Positions 9,135 through 17,588 of a stretch of 52,547 bases of DNA are shown one piece after another. The DNA is from an uncultured Verrucomicrobiota bacterium (GTDB taxonomy: Bacteria; Verrucomicrobiota; Verrucomicrobiia; Limisphaerales; UBA9464). A model generated the notes under the pieces. It searched no databases. It saw only the letters and a program-made list of their open reading frames with translations, and was not told where the DNA came from. The stretch's first letter is position 1; the number at the start of each line of letters is the position of its first letter. Made by a program: the position numbers and the translations under genes. Where the stretch lies: the NCBI GenBank assembly GCA_903907925.1, contig CAIVQB010000078.1, positions 1 through 52,547 of the forward strand. The letters are read 5' to 3'.

Positions 9135-10123
9135 GGGCGAAACAGTTTCCGAATCTGGACGGTGGCCCGGTCCAGATCAACGAGCAGCGCCGGCCAGTTG
9201 GGCTGAAGGCTCGGGCCAAAAACCGCACCGGCTTCCAGGGCGTCGGCGGCGATCAACCGCTCCTGGACTCCCGGCCGCGAGAGAAAGTTGAACAACGCCT
9301 CCGCGGCCTCCGGATGCGGGCACTCGCGGACAACTCCGACGGTGTTCGGCAGCATCAACATCTCAGGCCCGGCAGGGAGCGCGGCCACACTCCATCCTTC
9401 GCGGCGTCCGGCGGCGATGTCATCGGAATCCGTCAGCCCCACCCAGGCTTCCCCGCGCGCGACGCGGCGCACGACCTGCGAATTTCCCTCCTCGATGAAC
9501 GGCCGGTTGGCGGCGAGCGCGCGGCACCATTGCAGCCATCGGGCTTCACCCCAGGCCTGCCGGAGCGCCATGAAGTGAGTGGCCGTGGTCCCAAACCCCG
9601 GGAAGGCGAAGGAGATTTTTCCGCGCCATGCCTGATTCGTCAGCTCCACCAGCGATTGAGGTGCCGCGGCGGTCGCGAGGCGCTGAGGGTTGATGACCAT
9701 TCGGCGCGATCGATGACCGAAGGCGATCCAGCTGTTCGTCTCCCGGAAGACGCCGGCCGCGGCCAGTTGGCGGCAGCGAAATTCCTCGTTGCCCCAGAAC
9801 ACGTCACCAACCGGATGCCGGCGTTCCGCCAACAACCTGTTCGCCAAACCCACAGTCTTGACGGCTTCACTATCAAAGACCGGCAACACCCGAATCCCGG
9901 TCGACTGATGAAACTCCGCAAGGATCGGTTCCGCGAACACCTGATCCTGCGCGCAATACAGATGAACCACGGGTGCCGATTCGGCCACAACCGGGATCGG
10001 TCCCGCCAACGACAGAATGAGGCCGGCCACTAGGCTGAAAATGCCGCACAGGATCTGGCTCGAAGAACTGAACCCGGGGTTCCCGGCTGTCGACGGCGTC
10101 CGCGCTGGAAGTTTCATTTTCAT
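9131..10123 (-). CDS. Iron(III)-type ABC transporter substrate-binding protein
   Basis: A 330-residue exported protein from ATG 10123-10121. The signal peptide has a hydrophobic core at about 24-41 and a likely cut near VVAES. The mature part 'VVHLYCAQDQVFAEPILAEF', 'GDVFWGNEEF', 'TNSWIAFGHRSRRMVINP' matches the FbpA/AfuA extracellular-binding family, which binds Fe3+ or other small anion/metal ligands. An alternative GTG at 10135 overlaps the upstream stop as GTGA and adds four residues. The 3' end overlaps the permease::NHL start by 4 nt, so the two are surely co-translated. The actual ligand cannot be read from the sequence. Confidence 0.85.
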   Translation of the reverse strand: MKMKLPARTPSTAGNPGFSSSSQILCGIFSLVAGLILSLAGPIPVVAESAPVVHLYCAQDQVFAEPILAEFHQSTGIRVLPVFDSEAVKTVGLANRLLAERRHPVGDVFWGNEEFRCRQLAAAGVFRETNSWIAFGHRSRRMVINPQRLATAAAPQSLVELTNQAWRGKISFAFPGFGTTATHFMALRQAWGEARWLQWCRALAANRPFIEEGNSQVVRRVARGEAWVGLTDSDDIAAGRREGWSVAALPAGPEMLMLPNTVGVVRECPHPEAAEALFNFLSRPGVQERLIAADALEAGAVFGPSLQPNWPALLVDLDRATVQIRKLFRP

Positions 10124-10131
10124 CACGCACT

Positions 10132-10356
10132 TCACGTCGAACACGAGGTCACCAGAATTGGAACGAGAAAGGTCGTTGCGGCAATGGCCCATCCCAAGCC
10201 GCACCAGCGTCGCCAGCGGGTATGCCCGAGGCGATGCGACATCCAGCCCCCGACCATGAACAACAACATGGCCGCCGCGGCGATGTACCAGACGACGATG
10301 GCCATCCGGTACCATCCCGGGGCTGTCGAAGTGAAGGCGTTGGAATGAAATTTCAC
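10132..10356 (-). CDS. 74-aa two-helix membrane protein, unknown
   Basis: Start chosen at GTG 10356-10354, which overlaps the TGA of the upstream VWA gene as GTGA and has GGAGG five bases upstream, one of the few clear ribosome-binding sites in the window. The product has two membrane helices (about 19-38 and 52-70) joined by a basic loop 'HRLGHTRWRRWCGLGW', so the loop is probably cytoplasmic. I recognise no family. It lies between the BatA-type VWA gene and the ABC binding protein, so it may be a connector or subunit of that membrane assembly (inference). Confidence 0.7.
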   Translation of the reverse strand: MKFHSNAFTSTAPGWYRMAIVVWYIAAAAMLLFMVGGWMSHRLGHTRWRRWCGLGWAIAATTFLVPILVTSCST

Positions 10357-12218
10357 GCGGTCCTCCGGTGAAACCACCACCATTCGAACATCAGGATTCC
10401 GAGCCCGCCCAAGGCAAACCAGCGCCAGTATTCGAGATTGGCCCGCTGCACGCGGGCAGCCCCGACCGTTCCGTGGCGACCGAGGCTGAGTTCCCGGCGC
10501 GGCGCAATGTTGCTTTCCGTCGCATCCAGCAGATTGGCACAGAACTCGACCTGATTGGTGCCGTAATTCACGCGATACACGCCCTGCCGCGACGTCTCGC
10601 CAAACACGATCTCACGGGCATCCGGACCCAGCGGCAGCTTCCACACCACGCCACTGGGCACGGTCACCGTGGCCTCGACCGGATGACCCGACGCCTCGCC
10701 CAACGGCATCCGAAAGGCATCACCCGCGCGGATTTGAAACAAGTCCGACCGGGCGGTCGCCGGATTCAGCCATTCCATCGCGTTGGCAACGAAGATGGGG
10801 AAACTGATCCGCAGCGGCCACGTGCTCTGCAGCGTATCGAATCCAATCCACACAATCCGTTGCCGGCCGAATTCCCCGGCCAGGACCAGCGGTGCCGACG
10901 GCGAATCAACCAGTGAAACCGCCCAGGTCGGCGTCTTCACCGCGAGCGTTGAAGCGACCTGAACGTTGTCGAGACTGACAAAACGCAACAACGGATGAGT
11001 GTTCTTCCAATCGACCACCGGCGGTGCCTCGAGGCTCCCGATCCCCTCGGGAAACCAGTTGGTCGTGCCCACGTGGATGGCCAGGACGTTGCCCGACGGC
11101 ATTGTCTGGGGGAGGACATCGTCCAGAATCACGACGTCGGCATGCTGCGTCGCCGCTCCCAGATCGGTGGCTGTTGAGACCTCCACGTTGGGTCCGGACG
11201 CTGCGACCGCGCGTTCGAGAAAACGATTACCACGACTGATCAGCAGGACGCGGATGGGTTCTGGAAGCCGGCTGACGATGCTTGCCTGATTGTCCGCGGC
11301 CAGATCGTCCTTCGAGTTGAGCCGGACGGAGAAGATCCCGTTGCGCGGTTGCGCCGCCGCGAACACCACCGGCGTGGAATTGGTGGCCGCAACGGAAACA
11401 GATTTCGATTCAATCACCTGGCCGTCGAACAACAACTCCAGCGTGGTTTCGGCAGACTCCGCGGAAAAATTGGCGACATTGACAAACACCGCGCGGCGGG
11501 ACGGATCCTCGGGATTCAGTTTCACGTCCAGCGACACGATGCCCAAGTTCGACGAACGGATCCCGACCGGATGATAGACCAGCCGCAAATCCTTGGTTTC
11601 AAACTCGGTCAGATCCACGCCGGCACCGTCGGAAAACAGATGAATCTCGGCACCCGGCTTGTCACGGGTCAGCGTCTCCGCCACCCGCAACGCCTCCGCC
11701 AATCGTGTCGGAGCATCGGTGACTTCGGCGGCCAGCAGTGCCCGGCGCAGCGCCGATTTCTCCGAAGTGGCCGATTGTTTCACCTCGGCCGCCGCGCCGG
11801 CGACCATCAGCAACATCTGTTGATTCCCGTCGCCCATGCCCGTCTTGAGGCCGTCCACGAGGGTCAACGCCTCCTTCCGCGCCCGCTCAAATCGACTGGG
11901 CGATTCATCCGTCGCCTGCATCGAGGCACTGGCGTCCAGAATCACGACCTGCAGCGTCGCCTCACCGGTGGTTCCGGAAAAATAGGGGCGAGCCAGGGCG
12001 AGAACCACCAGCAGCAGGAGCAGCAATTGGAGCAAAAGAAGCCAGTTCCGACGCAGCTTCTGGAACGGCGCGCTCGCCTGGTTCTCGGCCAGGAACCGCT
12101 GCCAGAGGACAGTCGAAGGAACCAGCCGGACGACCCGCTTGCGTTTGAGCAGGTAGAACACCACCACCACCGGCAATGCGATGGCGAAGAGAAAGGCGAT
12201 GGGAGACAGGAAACTCAT
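10353..12218 (-). CDS. BatA-type VWA membrane protein
   Basis: A 621-residue protein. An N-terminal BatA region has helices at about 6-24 and 58-77 ('LPVVVVFYLLKRKRVVRLVP', then the 'FQKLRRNWLLLLQLLL' segment). A VWA domain follows with MIDAS motif DASAS at 95-99 and 'IHLFSDGAGVD'. The middle is a periplasmic beta-rich part with an amidotransferase-like segment ('IRVLLISRGNRFLERAV'). A final helix near residue 600 is rich in Trp. BatA-type proteins typically act with MoxR ATPases and DUF58 proteins, often in maturation of envelope or metallo-enzymes. The start overlaps the cytochrome gene stop (ATGA), and the end overlaps the 74-aa gene. Confidence 0.88.
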   Translation of the reverse strand: MSFLSPIAFLFAIALPVVVVFYLLKRKRVVRLVPSTVLWQRFLAENQASAPFQKLRRNWLLLLQLLLLLLVVLALARPYFSGTTGEATLQVVILDASASMQATDESPSRFERARKEALTLVDGLKTGMGDGNQQMLLMVAGAAAEVKQSATSEKSALRRALLAAEVTDAPTRLAEALRVAETLTRDKPGAEIHLFSDGAGVDLTEFETKDLRLVYHPVGIRSSNLGIVSLDVKLNPEDPSRRAVFVNVANFSAESAETTLELLFDGQVIESKSVSVAATNSTPVVFAAAQPRNGIFSVRLNSKDDLAADNQASIVSRLPEPIRVLLISRGNRFLERAVAASGPNVEVSTATDLGAATQHADVVILDDVLPQTMPSGNVLAIHVGTTNWFPEGIGSLEAPPVVDWKNTHPLLRFVSLDNVQVASTLAVKTPTWAVSLVDSPSAPLVLAGEFGRQRIVWIGFDTLQSTWPLRISFPIFVANAMEWLNPATARSDLFQIRAGDAFRMPLGEASGHPVEATVTVPSGVVWKLPLGPDAREIVFGETSRQGVYRVNYGTNQVEFCANLLDATESNIAPRRELSLGRHGTVGAARVQRANLEYWRWFALGGLGILMFEWWWFHRRTA

Positions 12219-12655
12219 GGGGCGCTACCGGGTCCGCGGGGCGCTGTGGTTTCCGATTTTTCCGCGACGAGGACATCCACCAGAACGGGCACCCGGTTGG
12301 TGGGAATCACCGCGCCAAACTTTCCCTGCATCTTCCCGACAATGGCCGTCCACTGCGCGCGGGTCAGCACGGGCTGGGTGGTCACGTAGTCCATCGAATG
12401 ACACAGCAGACAATTTCCGCGAAGCGCCTCGGCACCCGGCCGGCTCGACGCCACGACCACTTCCGTCGGCAGTTCCCAAACGTCGCTAGCGAAGGGATTT
12501 CGGACCGGTTCCACGGGTTGTCCCGCGAGGTCTGCGAACGCGGCGACCAGGGAAACAATCAGGGCAGTCACGACGGCAACCCTCCCCGACGTACGTCGTC
12601 GTCGATCCTCCGTCGGAGGTAACGTTTTCAACGATGTCGAATCCGGGTGTTTCAT
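12215..12655 (-). CDS. Sulfite dehydrogenase cytochrome c subunit (SorB-like)
   Basis: A 146-residue exported monoheme cytochrome. Hydrophobic segment about 25-45, then heme motif CLLCH at 82-86 in the context 'NCLLCHSMDYVTTQPVLT', and a likely axial Met in 'IVGKMQGKFGAVIP' (Met108). These match the SorB subunit of SorAB-type sulfite dehydrogenases, which passes electrons from the molybdenum subunit to the respiratory chain. It directly follows the SorA-like gene with an ATGA overlap, which supports the pairing. After the heme domain the C-terminus is short and Pro-rich. Confidence 0.85.
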   Translation of the reverse strand: MKHPDSTSLKTLPPTEDRRRRTSGRVAVVTALIVSLVAAFADLAGQPVEPVRNPFASDVWELPTEVVVASSRPGAEALRGNCLLCHSMDYVTTQPVLTRAQWTAIVGKMQGKFGAVIPTNRVPVLVDVLVAEKSETTAPRGPGSAP

Positions 12656-13896
12656 GTCGCGCGCACGTGGACCGATTCAACGCAGTTCCGCATGTAACCC
12701 GCCGGATTCCACAGCGGCTTGAGCGGCTGCGATTCTCCAAGCCGGTTGATGGCCCGGGCCATCAGGGTCATCGGTCCGACTTGTTGCGGCTGGATCGCAG
12801 TCGTCCATTCGCGAAAGGCAAACCGTCCCAGCGATGGCGACAGATCGGTCCCGGACCAGGTTCGCCCCGCGTCCGACGAGACCAAAACCTCGGAAATCCC
12901 TGCTCCGCCGTCAAAGGCCATGCCGCGGATCCGCGTCTCGCGACCCACCGGAATCGCATCGCCGGCAGCCAGGCTGGTGATGAACGAACGAACGTTGAGT
13001 CGCGTGATCGGAATCGTCCGCTTCGGCGTCGTGCCAGGCTCGATCGCCGCGCAGGGTTCATCCGGAATGCGGTAGCCGGGATTCATCCAGAACCCTTTGA
13101 ACTCATCGTCCACCACGGTGATCTCATGGACATGCTTCACCCAGTAGGTCCCGTAGTATCCGGGCACCACAAGACGCAGTGGAAACCCGTTCAACCACGG
13201 CAACGGCTCACCGTTCATCTCGAACGCCAGCAGAAGCTCGGGATCAAGAGCTCGATCGATTTCCAGCGCCTTGATGAAATCCGGCGTCTGCGGCAACAGC
13301 GGTGCATCCAGGCCGTTGAACAAAACCTGTCGCGCACCGGCCTGCAGTGCGGCCGCCTTCAACACGTCGGCCAGCCGCACGCCCCGCCAGCGGGCGCAAC
13401 CCATCGCGCCGTTTCCCAATTGCCCACCCGGCACACGCGGTTGGAAAAATCCGCGCCCGTTTCCGGCGCATTGATTCACCGCAACGACTTCGGCGACTTC
13501 AAACCGGGTCTTCAATTCCGCCACGGAAAAGATCAACGGCGTCTGCACCCGACCGGCGATTGTCAGCCGAAACGAGTCGGGCTCCAGCAGGGCGCGACGG
13601 GGCGGCGATTGCGTCAGATGGTATCGAACGAAAAACGCGTCGTTCGGCGTCAGCAGGCTTTCGTTGAACACCGCCATCGGTGTTTCCAATTGCGGCGGTC
13701 GCGTGGTGAGACGGATGAGTGGACGCTTCTGCGGATACTTAACCAGAGGCCGGATCCCATGTTCAAACGCCTGCTCGATCACCTCGCCCGCTAAGATGGG
13801 ACGCACGCCGGCAATCCCGGCACCAACCCCCGCCGCCCAAGCCGAGGTGGCGCGGAGAAACGAGCGACGGGATCCGCGCAGCGGGTCGAGGCTCAC
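12652..13896 (-). CDS. Sulfite oxidase family molybdopterin subunit (SorA-like)
   Basis: A 414-residue protein started at GTG 13896-13894, which overlaps the DUF58 stop as GTGA with GGAGGT eight bases upstream. The frame is open to 13992, but that part lies inside the DUF58 gene. A twin-arginine signal (SRRSFLRA, Arg10-Arg11) implies folded export with cofactor. The oxidoreductase molybdopterin domain carries the Mo-ligating Cys143 in 'VVAVNQCAGNGR', with 'FNGLDAPLLPQTPDFIKAL' and 'LRLVVPGYYGTYWVKHV'. A C-terminal Mo-co dimerisation domain starts around residue 300. Sulfite is the likely substrate given the SorB partner, but a related methionine-sulfoxide or other substrate cannot be excluded. 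Confidence 0.88.
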   Translation of the reverse strand: MSLDPLRGSRRSFLRATSAWAAGVGAGIAGVRPILAGEVIEQAFEHGIRPLVKYPQKRPLIRLTTRPPQLETPMAVFNESLLTPNDAFFVRYHLTQSPPRRALLEPDSFRLTIAGRVQTPLIFSVAELKTRFEVAEVVAVNQCAGNGRGFFQPRVPGGQLGNGAMGCARWRGVRLADVLKAAALQAGARQVLFNGLDAPLLPQTPDFIKALEIDRALDPELLLAFEMNGEPLPWLNGFPLRLVVPGYYGTYWVKHVHEITVVDDEFKGFWMNPGYRIPDEPCAAIEPGTTPKRTIPITRLNVRSFITSLAAGDAIPVGRETRIRGMAFDGGAGISEVLVSSDAGRTWSGTDLSPSLGRFAFREWTTAIQPQQVGPMTLMARAINRLGESQPLKPLWNPAGYMRNCVESVHVRAT

Positions 13897-14801
13897 GCCC
13901 ACACCTCCGCAGTCCGCAATTGTTTCAGCAGCAGTTCGCCCAGGTCTGTCGAACTCGCCACCGTCGCGAACCGAATGCCCCGTCCGGTGCAATACTCGCG
14001 TAAACGTTCCAAATAATTGGCCACCGATTGCCGGTAGGCCGACATCCGGTATTTGCCGAAGGTCACCTCGGTTTCCGCGCCCGACTCGGAATCCACCAAC
14101 CGCAGGTCGCCGAACGTCGTTGGGTCGAGTTCCTCGGGAGCGAGGATTTGAATGGCCGTCACCTGAAATCCGCGACCGATCAGCGCCGTCAAGCCCGCCT
14201 CGTATCCGGCCGGATCGAGAAAATCACTCAGCACCAGCGCGGCTCCGGTCTGACGGGCCTCCATCGCGCCCCGTTTCACCGAAGCATTGAAATCGGCCGC
14301 ACCGCCAGCCGTGAGCTGCGACAGACTCTTGAAAAAGGTGAGCGACGACGTCTTGCCACGGACGGATCGCAGCGCCCCGCGAGCCGCGGCCTCCGGCGGT
14401 TGAAGAGTCGCGCCCGGCTCGGGAAAACACTGAATGGAAACGCGGTCGAATCCGCAGAGCGCGACATAACCCACCGCGGCGGCGACCCGGCGTGCAAAGT
14501 CGAACTTCGACGGGGAGCCGAAGTTCATGCTTTCACTGCAATCAAGGAAGATGCGCAGCGGCAGTTCGCGCTCTTCCTCGTAGAGTTTGAGGAAGAGTTT
14601 GTCGAGACGGCCAAAGAGGTTCCAATCGAGGTAACGGAGATCGTCGCCGAGGACGTAGTTCCGGTGATCGGCGAATTCCACGCTGAGGCCGCGAGCGCGA
14701 CTGCGGCGTTCACCCTTGAGTGAGCTCTTGGCACGCCGGGCCGCCAGCAGTTGTAACTGCTCCAGTCGGCGCAAGAGATCCGGCGGCAAAAGGGCGTTCA
14801 C
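13893..14801 (-). CDS. DUF58 protein (VWA-like)
   Basis: A 302-residue cytoplasmic protein beginning at GTG 14801. The DUF58 signature 'GLSVEFADHRNYVLGDDLRY' is at residues 38-57, and a MIDAS-like D-x-S-x-S at 87-91 (DCSES) lies in a VWA fold. DUF58 proteins normally lie directly after a MoxR AAA+ ATPase and before BatA-type VWA genes. Here the upstream side is a 373-nt spacer and no MoxR is in the window. The gene starts the long minus-strand train and overlaps the SorA-like gene by 4 nt, so DUF58 and sulfite dehydrogenase are produced together. Confidence 0.9.
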   Translation of the reverse strand: MNALLPPDLLRRLEQLQLLAARRAKSSLKGERRSRARGLSVEFADHRNYVLGDDLRYLDWNLFGRLDKLFLKLYEEERELPLRIFLDCSESMNFGSPSKFDFARRVAAAVGYVALCGFDRVSIQCFPEPGATLQPPEAAARGALRSVRGKTSSLTFFKSLSQLTAGGAADFNASVKRGAMEARQTGAALVLSDFLDPAGYEAGLTALIGRGFQVTAIQILAPEELDPTTFGDLRLVDSESGAETEVTFGKYRMSAYRQSVANYLERLREYCTGRGIRFATVASSTDLGELLLKQLRTAEVWA

Positions 14802-15174
14802 AGGGGGAGAAAGAGATCCGCCGCCAAGCTTGTCGAAGGACCGGCGGAGAACAAGGGAATCCGGTCGGATGAATTGATTTGGAAAACATGAAAGCAGGAG
14901 GGGATCACCGCGCGACGGCAGGTCTATGCGGTCATTTCATCCATGGATTTACGAGAGTTGGCGGGCTCCCCGACCGCGTGAACACGGGACTCCGGGGAAC
15001 GGGGCGGGTCGCGACTCCCTGGGCGATGTTCACAACTGGTATGGGACCGGGGCCTTTGGCCCGCGGAACGGCGGGCGCACCTGCCTCCCTGCTGACTCAG
15101 TCGCTCGTTTTCCCGTTTTCCCGTCTTCCCGTTTTCGCCATCCTGCTTTCCTGCCTTCCAGATTCGAATCCCCC
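14802..15174. repeat. Spacer with composite inverted repeat, copy 2
   Basis: No convincing gene in this 373-nt gap. A purine-rich segment at about 14879-14900 (ggaaaacatgaaagcaggag) opposes a pyrimidine-rich arm at 15102-15159. A core with cgggactccg lies at about 14986-14995. The words and their order match the copy at 145-350, so this is a second member of the same element. The spacer also must hold the promoter of the DUF58-led operon, but I see no clear -35/-10 pair. Confidence 0.55.
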
Positions 15175-16176
15175 CTACCTAATCGCCAAATTCCTCATCG
15201 CGGAGCCGAAGGCCAACGCACGAAGGCGATCCCTCTGTTCCTCCACGTTCAAGCCGGGGCCAATTAGGACGATCACCGGATCGGGATGCGGGCGGGCCGG
15301 GAATTCCTCGATGAAGGCGTGACCGAACACCGATTGAAAAACGAACAGCCGGTCGGGCTGGCGGCTGAAGCGGACGAATCCTTTCGCCCGCACCACTTCA
15401 CGCGGATTCAAGCCGGACAAGTACGCTTCGAATCGGGAACGATCCAGCGGCACGGGCACCCGCCACGATAGACTGTGATAGCGGGTGTGAAGATGCTGGG
15501 TCGCAGTCGATCCCGCGGTGTCCTTCAATTCGGGATCAAACACCGCCTCGGCCGGCACGCCGTTCAACAACGACGCCAGGTCCGGCAGGTTGTGCGGCAG
15601 CCGGATCAATCGGGCCGATGGATTGATTTCCCGCACGGCCGCTTCCACCGCGAGAATTCGCGTCTCGTCGATCAAATCGCATTTTGAGAGGCAAACAACG
15701 TGGGCGAACTGGATCTGGCGTCGGGCAAGAATCCGCTCGGCGGGATCCATGGCCGGATCGCCGTGCCAACGGGCATCGAGAACCGTGACGACCGCCTGCA
15801 ATCGGACCTGGGTCAGCAAATCGGTGTCGGTGAGCACATCGATGACACTGTCGGGATCGGCGAGTCCGCTGGTTTCGAGAACGAGGTCATCGCAATTTCC
15901 CTCCTTCACCATCCGGGTGACCGCATTGCCGAGTTCATTGTCCGGGGCGCAGCAAACGCAGCCGCCGCTGACCTGTTCGAGGGCGAGTCCCGGACGGTTG
16001 ATGAGCTGGCTGTCCACGCTGTCAGCGCCAAACTCGTTCATCACCACACCGAGTCGACGTCCGGTGGCGGGAGCATCGGACAGCCAGCGCAGGAGGAGGG
16101 TTGTTTTCCCGGCCCCGAGAAAGCCGGTGAGCAGGATGACCGGCAGACGTTCCGACGTGGCCACCGGGGTATTCAC
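15175..16176 (-). CDS. COG0523 (CobW-type) GTP-dependent metallochaperone
   Basis: A 333-residue protein started at GTG 16176-16174, overlapping the peptidase stop as GTGA. Walker A GFLGAGKTT is at residues 18-26, the metal-binding CxCC is at 73-76 (GGCVCCA), and the G4-like 'CLSKCDLID' supplies the guanine contact. The CobW C-terminal domain starts near residue 240 and contains 'GFVRFSRQPDRLFVFQSVFG'. COG0523 GTPases deliver zinc, cobalt or iron to client enzymes. Co-translation with an M20 metallopeptidase makes that enzyme a plausible client (inference). No adjacent Zur-like operator is evident. Confidence 0.92.
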   Translation of the reverse strand: MNTPVATSERLPVILLTGFLGAGKTTLLLRWLSDAPATGRRLGVVMNEFGADSVDSQLINRPGLALEQVSGGCVCCAPDNELGNAVTRMVKEGNCDDLVLETSGLADPDSVIDVLTDTDLLTQVRLQAVVTVLDARWHGDPAMDPAERILARRQIQFAHVVCLSKCDLIDETRILAVEAAVREINPSARLIRLPHNLPDLASLLNGVPAEAVFDPELKDTAGSTATQHLHTRYHSLSWRVPVPLDRSRFEAYLSGLNPREVVRAKGFVRFSRQPDRLFVFQSVFGHAFIEEFPARPHPDPVIVLIGPGLNVEEQRDRLRALAFGSAMRNLAIR

Positions 16177-17552
16177 GAGGCGGCCGCGGCGCAGGCGAGT
16201 TCCGGCCACAACTGCGCACTCATCCGCATTCCCGCGGCATAGGCGTCGAGCGAGAACTTCTCATTCGGCGAATGCGGGTTGTCATCGGGCAACGCCATGC
16301 CGAGCAGGAGCGTATCCGCCTTGAGGTGCTGCTTGAACGCCGAGACGATGGGAATGCTGCCACCTTCGCGTGTCAGGATCGCATCGTGACCAAAGCCCGC
16401 CTCCAACGCCCGTAAAGCCCCTTTGGCGATCGCGCTCGTGGGTGAAACCAGGTACGGCGCGCCGCCGTGACCGGAGGTGACGGTGAGCTTCACGGTGGGC
16501 GGACACAGTTTGCGGAGATGGCGCGTGACGATGGACCGGATCTTCTCCGGCGATTGATTGGGAACCAGCCGCAGGGTCAGCTTGGCACTGGCCCACGAGG
16601 GAATGATCGTCTTGCTGCCAGCGCCCTGGTAACCGCTGGTCAGTCCATTGATCTCCAGCGTCGGCCGGGCGGTGCGTTGCTCGTCCGACGTAAATCCGGC
16701 TTCACCGAACAACTGGGGCACTCCGAGGAATCGGCGATAGGCGGTGGCGTTGTACGGAACCTTCGACATCTGACGTCGCTCATACGCCGTGAGACGCACG
16801 ACATCGTCGTAGAAACCCGGAATGGTGATTCGTCCGCGGGCGTCGCGCAGTTTTCCGAGCAACTGGCAGAGGGCCATCGCTGGATTTTGCAATGATCCAC
16901 CGTAGATGCCCGAATGCAGATCGCGGGAGGGTCCGTCGATGTGCACTTCCATCGCGGTGATCCCGCGCAGCGCGTAAGTCAACGCCGGATGCTTCAACGT
17001 CGGAATCCCGTTGTCGGAAATCACGACCGCATCACACGCGAGCAAGGCTTTGTTGTGCGGAAGGAATTCATACAACGCGGTGGAACCCACCTCTTCCTCG
17101 CCCTCGATGAGAAAGGTGAGGTTGCAGGGCAGTTCGCGTCCTGACTTCAGCCAGGCCTCGACGGCATTGAGATGGGCGAGATGCTGGCCCTTGTTGTCGC
17201 TGATGCCACGGGCGAAGACATTGCGCCCCTTGATGACCGGTTCGAACGGCGGCGAGGTCCACAATTCAAACGGCTCAGGCGGCTGGACGTCGTAATGGCC
17301 GTAGACCAGAAACGTCGGTTTCCGGCGGTCGTAATTCGGTGTCCGGGCCACGACGATCGGATTGCTGGCGGTGGGATGAACCACCGTTTCGAGTCCGATG
17401 GATCGGCAGCGATCGGCGATCCAGTCCGCGCATTTCTGGAGATCGGCTGAATGTTTCGGTTGGGCGGAGACGCTCGGAAACCGGGCGTAGGTGCAAAGAT
17501 CGTCAACGAAACGACTCTCGTTTCGGGCGAGGTAGGCAAGGATGGCTTCCAT
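16173..17552 (-). CDS. M20 family dipeptidase
   Basis: A 459-residue cytoplasmic di-zinc peptidase. Metal-site motifs are visible in order: 'FLVYGHYDVQPPEPF' (His/Asp), 'GISDNKGQHLAHLNA' (bridging Asp), the catalytic/metal acidic stretch 'FLIEGEEEVGS', and 'SDNGIPTLKHPALTYALRG'. A dimerisation domain lies between about residues 200 and 370. The length and 'RDLHSGIYGGS' match the M20 dipeptidases of the CNDP/PepV-like group, which hydrolyse Xaa-His or other dipeptides. It follows the AsmA-like gene by 36 nt and overlaps the COG0523 GTPase. Confidence 0.93.
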   Translation of the reverse strand: MEAILAYLARNESRFVDDLCTYARFPSVSAQPKHSADLQKCADWIADRCRSIGLETVVHPTASNPIVVARTPNYDRRKPTFLVYGHYDVQPPEPFELWTSPPFEPVIKGRNVFARGISDNKGQHLAHLNAVEAWLKSGRELPCNLTFLIEGEEEVGSTALYEFLPHNKALLACDAVVISDNGIPTLKHPALTYALRGITAMEVHIDGPSRDLHSGIYGGSLQNPAMALCQLLGKLRDARGRITIPGFYDDVVRLTAYERRQMSKVPYNATAYRRFLGVPQLFGEAGFTSDEQRTARPTLEINGLTSGYQGAGSKTIIPSWASAKLTLRLVPNQSPEKIRSIVTRHLRKLCPPTVKLTVTSGHGGAPYLVSPTSAIAKGALRALEAGFGHDAILTREGGSIPIVSAFKQHLKADTLLLGMALPDDNPHSPNEKFSLDAYAAGMRMSAQLWPELACAAAAS

Positions 17553-17588
17553 GAGTGGGAACGAAACCCGTGACCTTCGGGTGGGGAT

